Origin: Granulicella sp. S156
GTDB taxonomy: Bacteria; Acidobacteriota; Terriglobia; Terriglobales; Acidobacteriaceae
Reading direction: 5' to 3'
Length of the DNA: 64,000 nt
Assembly (NCBI RefSeq): GCF_009766105.1
Contig: NZ_LMUH01000025.1
Span: 377,190 to 441,189 of the forward strand
Part shown: piece after piece, positions 54,995-62,086 of the stretch
Numbering within the stretch: position 1 is the stretch's first letter
Layout of the letters: every line of letters begins with the position of its first letter
Notes under the pieces: model-generated
Database searches by the model: none
Told to the model about the DNA's origin: nothing
Seen by the model: only the letters and a program-made list of their open reading frames with translations
Program-made: the position numbers and the translations under genes

Positions 54995-56887
54995 TTGAAT
55001 CTTAAGCTCACATCGGAAAGATTTTCTTCTGCAGGAATCGTCGCGCCGTTCATTCGGTCATCAAAACGGAAAGCCTTTAGTCTGTATAAATTTCACCTCT
55101 GCCTCTGCATAATGGCTTGCCTTCTTTTGGGCATCGCGAGAAGTTCAAAGGCCCAGGCTACTGAGCTTGCATATACCTATACAGGCGACCTGAAGCTTGA
55201 TATCAGTAAAACTCCATTCAGCAGATTTGGTTCGTACATAAGCATTTCAGACATGAAGGGATTTCCTTCAACACCCAAGCGTGAAGGCATTTTTTTGCGC
55301 GACCTCCATCAAGGTGGCGAGCAGTCCTTCCAATTAGTGGTGGTTCATAACGGAAAGAGTGTTCCCTTCACCGTTGTCGCCGAACCAACATTGCTCACTC
55401 TTGTATCAGATAAAGGAAACATCGAAATTTGCTTTCAGGGGCCCGATCGGCTTCGAGTAAGGGGAAAAGGTGTTGGACTGAGCCTGATAGCGGCGGATAG
55501 TTCGTGGGCCGTCCAACAGGGTTCGTCCATATGGGAAGTCAACAATAGCGCGACGAAATATAGGCTTTTGCCTGTCGAGGGTGCGCTACAGATGGATGCT
55601 CCCTGGAACGGAACGGGTAGCGAGCATGTTTGGGCCACATTCGAAGCGGCCACCGGTTCAGAACACTTTGAGGCGGAGATCGATGCCTACACAAGCGTGT
55701 GGGTGTCTCATGGAATGGAGGGCAGCTTCGACGAGGCCCGTGCCAACGAGGGCAGGCAGTATGCCGCTTGGCTACGCAAAATGCCCCAGGTAGGAACTCA
55801 GTTTGGAAGAGGAGCTGAGCTAGCTGCCTATGTGAACTGGGAAAGCGTGGTTCAACCGGATGGAAATCTGAAGAGGCCTTCCATGCTCATGTCCAAGAAT
55901 TGGATGAACGCCCTCTGGTCATGGGATCAGTGCTTCAACGCCATGGCGATGACCTATGGCGATCCGGAGCTGGCCTGGGACCAATTCATGCTCCCCATTG
56001 ATATGCAGAACAGCAACGGGGCCTTTCCTGACAAATGGGATTCGGACAATGCTGTATGGGAGTACTCAAAACCGCCAGTGCATGGGTGGGTACTCGCCTG
56101 GATGCTCCGGCAACATCCACAGTTCGCCGACCGGGAATATCTGATTCAGGTCTATGAGCCTCTTGTGAGATGGACGAATTGGTACTTTGAATTTCGAGAC
56201 ACTAACCACAACGGATTTCCGGAGTATAGACACGGCGATGAGTCCGGATGGGACAACGCCACCGTCATGCTCTCGGGTTCACCCGTAGAATCACCCGACC
56301 TCGACGCCTATCTGATCGTGCAGATGGACACACTTGCCCAAGTGGCCCATCTATTGGGGAAAAACGCAGAAGCCAGCGAATGGCATAAAAGATCCGACCA
56401 ACTCTTAGACGCAACGGTCAAACGGTTCTGGAAGGGTGATCGGTTTGTTGCCTTCCTCGAAAGAGACGGAAGCCAGATTGAATCTGAGAGTCTTCAACTA
56501 TCCATGCCTCTCATCCTGGGGAACCGGCTTCCCAAAGAAATACAAGCCCAAATAGTAGCGAACCTCTCGAAACCAGACCGATATCTGACGCAGAACGGAC
56601 TGGCATCGGAGTCGATAAAAAGTAGGTACTATACGGCCGATGGCTATTGGCGAGGGCCCATTTGGGCTCCCACGACGATGATCTTGACGGAAAGCCTTGA
56701 TGAAGTTGGACAACACCAGTTCGCGGATACGCTTCGCGAGAAATTCTGTCGCATGGCCCAGACCGAAGGGATGGCGGAAAACTACGATGCACTGACTGGT
56801 AAAGCGCTGCGAGATCCGGCATACACCTGGACATCTAGTGTGTATCTCATCCTTGCGCACGAACTATTCGCAAGGAACAGACCGTAA
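54995..56887 (+). CDS. Exported GH63-like glycosidase (MGH1-type)
   Basis: The 630-residue secreted enzyme has a hydrophobic segment at residues about 35-49 that ends near SSKAQA, a late but plausible signal peptide. A beta-sandwich domain comes first, then an (alpha/alpha)6 barrel with NWMNALWSWDQCFNAMAMTY, VHGWVLAWML, ESGWDNATVM and TADGYWRGPIWAPTTMILTE. These are GH63/trehalase-like motifs, with the Asp in SGWDN a likely catalytic acid. It probably cleaves alpha-linked sugars. The start is TTG 54995, preceded by GGAG; an upstream gene is absent, so it is monocistronic. Confidence 0.8.
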   Translation: MNLKLTSERFSSAGIVAPFIRSSKRKAFSLYKFHLCLCIMACLLLGIARSSKAQATELAYTYTGDLKLDISKTPFSRFGSYISISDMKGFPSTPKREGIFLRDLHQGGEQSFQLVVVHNGKSVPFTVVAEPTLLTLVSDKGNIEICFQGPDRLRVRGKGVGLSLIAADSSWAVQQGSSIWEVNNSATKYRLLPVEGALQMDAPWNGTGSEHVWATFEAATGSEHFEAEIDAYTSVWVSHGMEGSFDEARANEGRQYAAWLRKMPQVGTQFGRGAELAAYVNWESVVQPDGNLKRPSMLMSKNWMNALWSWDQCFNAMAMTYGDPELAWDQFMLPIDMQNSNGAFPDKWDSDNAVWEYSKPPVHGWVLAWMLRQHPQFADREYLIQVYEPLVRWTNWYFEFRDTNHNGFPEYRHGDESGWDNATVMLSGSPVESPDLDAYLIVQMDTLAQVAHLLGKNAEASEWHKRSDQLLDATVKRFWKGDRFVAFLERDGSQIESESLQLSMPLILGNRLPKEIQAQIVANLSKPDRYLTQNGLASESIKSRYYTADGYWRGPIWAPTTMILTESLDEVGQHQFADTLREKFCRMAQTEGMAENYDALTGKALRDPAYTWTSSVYLILAHELFARNRP

Positions 56888-56931
56888 CTATTCTTTCGTG
56901 GCAGCGCCAGAATTCAACTAAATCGCTCTTA

Positions 56932-56968
56932 CTCGGCAGCTCATCCCTCGCAGGTTTGAGCTGCCGAG
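56932..56968 (+). terminator. Hairpin after the GH63-like gene
   Basis: CTCGGCAGCTCA (56932-56943) pairs exactly with TGAGCTGCCGAG (56957-56968) across a 13-base loop, about 45 bases after the stop. The T-run is missing, so termination would be weak. Confidence 0.45.
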
Positions 56969-57240
56969 AAAGTACTTTCACAAGTGGAACCGAATCCACA
57001 CATACCCTCGATGAGAAATATTACTCGGCCCGTTGGCTTGTAGGACGAAATTCATGATTGCAATCTCCATAGGCTGATAGATTTCCCGCAATTTCCAGTC
57101 AAACATGACTGACTATTTTGTCTAGCTTTACGGAAGAATCGAAAATAGTAAAGCATAACTTTACGAATGCATCTAGATTCGCCTTTAGAAGTAATTACTG
57201 ACAAATATTTTCCTGCTATTTACAGAGTTAAATAAAATTT

Positions 57241-57287
57241 GTGAGTTTATCGCTTGACGCCCTCTCCGGATACGTTTATAAACTCAC
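57241..57287 (+). promoter_or_regulatory. Near-consensus sigma-70 promoter inside an inverted repeat
   Basis: TTGACG (57254-57259) and TATAAA (57277-57282) are spaced by exactly 17 bases. The pair is enclosed by GTGAGTTTAT (57241-57250) and ATAAACTCAC (57278-57287), perfect 10-bp arms that overlap the -10 box. A bound repressor could block it. The predicted start of transcription, about 7 bases after the -10, falls at or next to the ATG at 57290. Confidence 0.6.
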
Positions 57288-57289
57288 CT

Positions 57290-57346
57290 ATGTTTGATCT
57301 CATCCAGTCGCTTCAGCGCTTCCCCAGCCGCTGCTCTTGTTGTTGA
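57290..57346 (+). CDS. Possible leaderless Cys-rich leader peptide
   Basis: The 18-codon frame reads MFDLIQSLQRFPSRCSCC and stops. Its ATG lies at the predicted transcription start, so the message would have no 5' leader. Three of the last four codons are for Cys, as in the leaderless polycysteine reading frames that act as cysteine-responsive attenuators in mycobacteria. The downstream gene is a protease, not a sulfur gene, which leaves the purpose open. Confidence 0.4.
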   Translation: MFDLIQSLQRFPSRCSCC

Positions 57347-57416
57347 TCTATACCAATCCTCCCCTCACAATTCTTTACTGATAGCCAGCATCTGCTTTTT
57401 TGCTGTCTTTGCCGTT

Positions 57417-57482
57417 ATGCGCCATTTTGATCATGGCCTAATAACGGTCAAGCCGCTTCTCGCCCAGATGCCTTGCTGCTAA
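57417..57482 (+). CDS. Second short frame ending Cys-Cys-stop in the same leader
   Basis: A 21-codon frame starts at 57417 and ends AQMPCC-stop. It has no visible ribosome site. Two Cys-Cys-stop endings within 140 bases of one leader may be chance, but they fit repeated sensing of Cys supply. The small frame is a low-confidence call. Confidence 0.25.
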   Translation: MRHFDHGLITVKPLLAQMPCC

Positions 57483-57497
57483 CAGCTTTATAGATCC

Positions 57498-57532
57498 CAC
57501 CTGTTTCCAGCTTTCTGGACACAGGTGTTTCT
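57498..57532 (+). terminator. Terminator-like hairpin in the sedolisin leader
   Basis: CACCTGT (57498-57504) pairs with ACAGGTG (57521-57527), and CCAG (57507-57510) pairs with CTGG (57515-57518) inside, with a TT/AC internal mismatch and a CTTT loop. TTTCT follows. It lies after both short frames, where an attenuator would be expected. Confidence 0.4.
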
Positions 57533-57672
57533 AGACGCTGCCCGCATTTGCAGGAAGAGCGAATAAATTTGCTCCGTGAATCTCTGCGCCTTTTTTTAGG
57601 AGATCACTTACCTGCATCTCTTATGCCGTAAACATGCTGATACTCTCGTCAGTCTTATTTCAAGGAGAAGTC

Positions 57673-59736
57673 ATGATATCCCGCAAGATCTCCGCTAAAA
57701 CATCCTGGGCAGCCTTATCGCTGTTCTCTTTGTCTCCGCTCGCCGTTCATCACGCCCTGGCTCAAGCCACGCCGAATGTATCCAAGGCCGTTGGGATCGC
57801 AACGGATCTCGGCCCCGTGGATCGCAATCAATCGCAGACCCTTACTGTTGTGCTCAAAACACACAATAAGTCCGACTTCGATAAGGCGGTAGAGGATCTT
57901 TACAACCCCGCATCTGCCAGCTACCACCAGTGGTTTTCCGCGAAGGACTTTGAAAAGTATGCACCGACTTCCGCAGAACTGGAGACCGTCAAGCAGGAGT
58001 TGACCAAACAAGGCTTCCAGGTCGTATCCACCGATCCACAAAATTTCTCGATCCGTGTAAGTGGAACCGCCGGTAACGTCGATGATGCCTTCCAAACCGA
58101 GCTTCACAACTTCAGCTACAACGGCAAAACCTTTCAAGCGCATATCCATGATGCGAAGCTACAGGGTCAGGCGGGACAACTGATTGACTCCGTAGCTGGC
58201 CTCGATCGCCATCAAAGCCATTCCCTGCTCAGCGTCGCCCAGAACCCCCGCACCAAGACACCACTCTTCAAAAAGTCGGTAACCCCTGCCGACGCAGGCT
58301 CAACTCTCCTCAGCGAAATCACAGACATTCCGCTCTCTGCGCCTGCACTCACCACCTTCACCACAACAGGAGCCTCACTCCCTCTGGCCGTCTACTACGG
58401 CAACGTATACGACAGCAACAGCAACCTTACGGTTTCCTATACTCCCGCACAACTGCAGTCGCACTATGGCCTAACGTCCCTCATCAAAGAAGGCTATGAC
58501 GGCACCGGTCAAACCATTGCCCTGGTGGAAGCCTATGGTTACGCAGCCGCTGAGACGGATGCGAATGCAGCTGCAACTGCCTTCGGTCTGCCAGCACTCA
58601 CCTCGAAGAACTTCTCTGTCATCTACCCTGAGGGTAAGCCGCTCAATCCCAGTGCCGCTGATTTGACGGGATGGACAACCGAGATCGCGCTCGACATTCA
58701 ATCCGCTCATGCGATTGCCCCGGGAGCCAAAATCCTCGTCGTGGCCTCGGCTGGTCAGGATAATGAAGACCAGATCGCATCGCTCCAATACATCATTACC
58801 AACAAGCTCGCCAACACCGTATCCAGTAGCTGGGAAAATGACGACGAGATACTCTCAGGCCCTGCCGAGGAAGATGCCTTCAACTCGGTTCTCGAGCTTG
58901 GCGCCGCAGCAGGCATCTCCTTCCAGTTTTCCAGTGGAGACGGCGGCGACCTCGGCCTCGGAACCCCATCAGGGTCCGTCAGCGTACCTTCGAATTCGCC
59001 CTATGCCACCGCTGTTGGCGGCACCAGCATCCTCAACAACACCACCGGCACCGGACAGACTGTTACCGGATGGGGTAACGATGTCGACTACATCAATCTC
59101 GGCGGCCCTGTCGATCCTCCCACGAGTGAGAGCTTCTTCAACGGTGGCGCAGGTGGTGGAGAGAGTCTCTACTTCGCCAAACCCTCCTGGCAAAGTGCTC
59201 TTCCTGGAACAGGTCGCCAGGTGCCGGATGTCTCTGCACTCGCCGATCCTTTCACTGGATTCCCTATCATCTATACCTCCAGCGGTGTGCAATACGCTGA
59301 AGCCGGAATCGGCGGGACCAGCCTGGCGAGTCCTATCTTTACCGCCATCTGGGCTATTGCCGACCAATACAACGGCAAGCCGCTCGGTCACGCCGGCCCC
59401 GCCGTCGCCAAGCTGAAGTCCGGTCAAATTACGGATGTCCTGCCTACCTCCAGCCTCGAAACCTCCAACGTCTCCGGTACGGTCTATGACTCAAACGGCC
59501 CTACTTTTTACTCCCAGAGCGGACTCTGGGGTGGTCTCCTCTATTCCCAGACAAACTTCGTGAGCGCAACCTGGGCTCTCAACACGACTGAGTCTGTAGC
59601 AATCACCTTTGGGACCGACTCGTCCCTCACGGTGACTCCCGGCTGGGATAACGTCACCGGTTACGGTGAGCCCAACGGTCTGCCGTTCATCCAGGGCGTC
59701 ACTGGTAAGACAAAGGGAGCTGCCCTCACCCAATAG
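57673..59736 (+). CDS. Sedolisin-type acid serine-carboxyl protease (S53)
   Basis: The 687-residue secreted protease is active at low pH. A signal peptide (ending HALAQ) is followed by a pro-domain of about 190 residues (activation domain, ASASYHQWFSAKDFEKYAPT) and an S53 catalytic domain. The catalytic residues are Glu 337 and Asp 341 in TEIALDIQSAHAIAPGAK, the oxyanion Asp 423 in SSGDGGDLG, and Ser 550 in GGTSLASPIF. The C-terminal DNVTGYGEPNG supplies the calcium site. AAGGAG lies about 7 bases before ATG 57673. It is followed by a strong terminator. Confidence 0.93.
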   Translation: MISRKISAKTSWAALSLFSLSPLAVHHALAQATPNVSKAVGIATDLGPVDRNQSQTLTVVLKTHNKSDFDKAVEDLYNPASASYHQWFSAKDFEKYAPTSAELETVKQELTKQGFQVVSTDPQNFSIRVSGTAGNVDDAFQTELHNFSYNGKTFQAHIHDAKLQGQAGQLIDSVAGLDRHQSHSLLSVAQNPRTKTPLFKKSVTPADAGSTLLSEITDIPLSAPALTTFTTTGASLPLAVYYGNVYDSNSNLTVSYTPAQLQSHYGLTSLIKEGYDGTGQTIALVEAYGYAAAETDANAAATAFGLPALTSKNFSVIYPEGKPLNPSAADLTGWTTEIALDIQSAHAIAPGAKILVVASAGQDNEDQIASLQYIITNKLANTVSSSWENDDEILSGPAEEDAFNSVLELGAAAGISFQFSSGDGGDLGLGTPSGSVSVPSNSPYATAVGGTSILNNTTGTGQTVTGWGNDVDYINLGGPVDPPTSESFFNGGAGGGESLYFAKPSWQSALPGTGRQVPDVSALADPFTGFPIIYTSSGVQYAEAGIGGTSLASPIFTAIWAIADQYNGKPLGHAGPAVAKLKSGQITDVLPTSSLETSNVSGTVYDSNGPTFYSQSGLWGGLLYSQTNFVSATWALNTTESVAITFGTDSSLTVTPGWDNVTGYGEPNGLPFIQGVTGKTKGAALTQ

Positions 59737-59768
59737 TCCACCAATGTACCGGTCACATCCATAACCAG

Positions 59769-59806
59769 AGGCGCGTCGGAGAAACCACTCCGACGCGCCT
59801 TCTCTC
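59769..59806 (+). terminator. Intrinsic terminator after the sedolisin gene
   Basis: AGGCGCGTCGGAG (59769-59781) pairs exactly with 59788-59800 over an AAACCA loop, and TCTCT follows. It starts 32 bases beyond the stop. The stem of 13 bp is strong. Confidence 0.65.
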
Positions 59807-59814
59807 TTGCATCG

Positions 59815-59858
59815 CAATGAACAAGCACTGTCCATAAATGGACAGTGCTTGTTCATTG
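59815..59858. other. Perfect 20-bp hairpin, possibly a bidirectional terminator
   Basis: Positions 59815-59834 and 59839-59858 are exact reverse complements around TAAA. It lies directly after the sedolisin terminator and about 100 bases before the adaptor gene. The role could be termination, a small RNA, or a site for an RNA processing enzyme. Confidence 0.55.
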
Positions 59859-59936
59859 TCGAACATGGATTACCACACGACAACCGCTAAACCATTGATA
59901 AATATAGCCCATGAAGATTCTCATCTTGGCATCTGA

Positions 59937-59956
59937 CGTGCATTAGTACATGCACG
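59937..59956 (+). promoter_or_regulatory. Inverted repeat abutting the adaptor gene start
   Basis: CGTGCAT (59937-59943) and ATGCACG (59950-59956) flank TAGTAC, and the next base is the ATG at 59957. There is no Shine-Dalgarno sequence. It looks like a repressor site placed on the start, perhaps for a PadR- or TetR-type regulator, and the message may be leaderless. Confidence 0.45.
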
Positions 59957-61222
59957 ATGGACATCCAACGCCCTGATCTACGAAAGCGTAAGCTGCGCCG
60001 CAATGCATTTCTGGCCACGGGCCTCGTGCTCGTCCTGGCGGTGGCGGTTTACTTCATTTTGCATCTTAAGCCCGCAATCCCGACGGTCGACAGCGCCGTC
60101 TGGACCGACACCGTTAAGCGTGGCCCGCTGCTGGTCCAGGTGCGTGGGCCCGGCACCCTTGTCCCACGCGAGGACCGCATCCGTCTGATCCCTGCCGAGA
60201 CCGAAGCCACGGTCATGCGTATTCGTGTGCTGCCCGGTGCTCACGTTGAACCCGACACCATTCTGATGGATCTCGTCGACCCGGAATTGCAGCAGCAACT
60301 CCTCGACGCCCAGCTAGAGTTGAAGGGTGCTCAAGCTGATTACAAAAACAAGCAGGCGCTCCTTCAGAGCGACCTGATGACGCAGCGCGCTGGAGCCGCC
60401 ACCGTAGGCGCCGACCAGAAGCAGGCCGGGCTGCAGGCCCAGACCGATAAGAGCCTCTACGACCTCGGCGTAATCAGCGGCCTTACCTATAGCGCGTCGA
60501 AGGGCAAAGCCGATGAGCTCAACGTGCGCAACGACCTGGAACATCAACGGCTCGATCTCAACCAGAACGCAATTGCCACCCAACTCGCTGTACAGCAGAC
60601 CAAAGTTCAGCAGGCTGAGGCGGTACTTGCGCTCAAGCAACGGCAGCAGGAAGCGCTGAGCGTGCGAGCCGGCATCGCCGGCGTATTGGTCGACCTGCCA
60701 CACCAGGTTGGCGAGCATGTTGACGTGGGAGCGACACTCGCAAAGGTTGTCCAACCCGACCAGTTGAAGGCTGCGCTCAAGATTGCCGAGACCCAGGCGC
60801 GAGACATCCAGATTGGCCAACCCGCGGAGATCGATACCCACAACGGCATCATCGATGGCAAAGTCATGCGCGTCGATCCGGCAGTCCAGAATGGAACGGT
60901 CACTGTGGATGTGGAGCTCGTGGGCACGCTGCCGCAAGGTGCGGCGCGTCCGGACCTCTCCGTCGACGGCACCATCGATCTCGCCCGTATGACCGATGTA
61001 CTGTATGTCGGCCGCCCGGCCTTCGGCAACGAGAACTCAACGATCAGCCTCTTCCGTATCTCTCCCGACGGCAAAACCGCGACCCGAGTGCCGGTCAAGG
61101 TCGGACGCGCATCGGTCAACAACATTCAGGTGCTTGAAGGACTTCAACCAGGCGATACCGTTATTCTCTCCGACATGTCCCGCTGGGACTCCGTTGACCA
61201 CGTTCGGCTCCAGAACCAGTAA
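59957..61222 (+). CDS. Periplasmic adaptor (HlyD/MacA family) of an export system
   Basis: The 421-residue membrane-fusion protein has an N-terminal anchor (about residues 15-36, LATGLVLVLAVAVYFILHL). A barrel-sandwich hybrid domain (VQVRGPGTLVPREDRIRL) comes next, then a helical hairpin coiled coil (LQQQLLDAQLELKGAQADYKNKQ to LALKQRQQEAL) and beta-barrel parts (HQVGEHVDVGATLAKVV). It joins an inner-membrane transporter to an outer-membrane channel. The next two genes encode a MacB-type ATPase and permease, so the three form one export unit; an outer-membrane factor gene is not in view. Confidence 0.93.
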   Translation: MDIQRPDLRKRKLRRNAFLATGLVLVLAVAVYFILHLKPAIPTVDSAVWTDTVKRGPLLVQVRGPGTLVPREDRIRLIPAETEATVMRIRVLPGAHVEPDTILMDLVDPELQQQLLDAQLELKGAQADYKNKQALLQSDLMTQRAGAATVGADQKQAGLQAQTDKSLYDLGVISGLTYSASKGKADELNVRNDLEHQRLDLNQNAIATQLAVQQTKVQQAEAVLALKQRQQEALSVRAGIAGVLVDLPHQVGEHVDVGATLAKVVQPDQLKAALKIAETQARDIQIGQPAEIDTHNGIIDGKVMRVDPAVQNGTVTVDVELVGTLPQGAARPDLSVDGTIDLARMTDVLYVGRPAFGNENSTISLFRISPDGKTATRVPVKVGRASVNNIQVLEGLQPGDTVILSDMSRWDSVDHVRLQNQ

Positions 61223-61255
61223 CCCGCATTTCATCAGACTCGAAAGGAAAACCGC

Positions 61256-62023
61256 ATGGCCGCCACCGCAACAGACAGCCTGATCCACATTGAGCAGCTC
61301 ACCAAGGTCTTCTACACCGACGAAATCGAAACGCACGCGCTCTCGGGTGTGCATCTGTCGATCGCGCGTGGCGAGTATCTCGCGATGTCCGGCCCCTCGG
61401 GCTGCGGCAAATCGACGCTTCTGTCCATCCTCGGCCTGCTCGACACGCCGACAGGCGGCCAGTACACGCTCAACGGCAAGGAGGTTGCGAATCTTAACTT
61501 CGCCGACCGCTCGCGTATCCGCAACCAGGAGATCGGCTTCATCTTCCAGAGCTTCAATTTGATCGGCGACCTGACGGTCTTCGAGAACGTCGAGCTGCCA
61601 CTGACCTATCGCTCAGGGATGACGGCTGCGGAGCGCAAGGACCGCGTGATGCGCTCACTCGAGCGCGTGCATATGGCGCACCGCACGCGGCACTATCCGG
61701 CGCAGCTCTCCGGAGGCCAGCAGCAACGTGTCGCTGTTGCGCGTGCGTTGGCAGGATCTCCATCAATCCTGCTGGCCGATGAGCCTACCGGCAATCTCGA
61801 CTCAAAGAACGGCGAAGCCGTGATGAAGCTATTGCAGGAGCTCCACGAAGAGGGCGCAACCATCTGCATGGTGACGCATGACCCACGTTTCGCCGCCCAT
61901 GCTCAGCGACAGGTCCACCTCTTCGACGGCAAGGTTGTCGCCGAAGGAGAATTGCTGCAACTACTTGCCGACCCCGAACATAATCCTTCGACAAGCACCA
62001 CTGCGCCGGATGCACGTGCATAG
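61256..62023 (+). CDS. ABC transporter ATP-binding protein (MacB/LolD type)
   Basis: The 255-residue nucleotide-binding subunit has Walker A GPSGCGKST (46-54), Q-loop FIFQSFNLIGDLTVFENV, signature LSGGQQQRVAVARAL, Walker B ILLADEPTGNLDS and the switch His in VTHD. LSGGQQQRVA and GNLDSKNGEAV are typical of MacB-like ATPases. AAAGGAAAA lies just upstream. It stands between the adaptor and permease genes and powers the export unit. Confidence 0.95.
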   Translation: MAATATDSLIHIEQLTKVFYTDEIETHALSGVHLSIARGEYLAMSGPSGCGKSTLLSILGLLDTPTGGQYTLNGKEVANLNFADRSRIRNQEIGFIFQSFNLIGDLTVFENVELPLTYRSGMTAAERKDRVMRSLERVHMAHRTRHYPAQLSGGQQQRVAVARALAGSPSILLADEPTGNLDSKNGEAVMKLLQELHEEGATICMVTHDPRFAAHAQRQVHLFDGKVVAEGELLQLLADPEHNPSTSTTAPDARA

Positions 62024-62086
62024 CACTAGACACTTCCGTAGAGCTAACGCAAGCAGCGTAATCAGCTAGGCAACGAGGCCAATGCC

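Larger units (their letters stand above)
56888..57672. other. Long intergenic and leader region before the sedolisin gene
   Basis: The 785 bases include a terminator-like hairpin (56932-56968), a strong promoter inside an inverted repeat (57241-57287), two short frames ending Cys-Cys-stop, and another hairpin (57498-57527). No larger gene is visible. A leader of about 380 bases would precede the protease start if the promoter is used. Confidence 0.6.
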
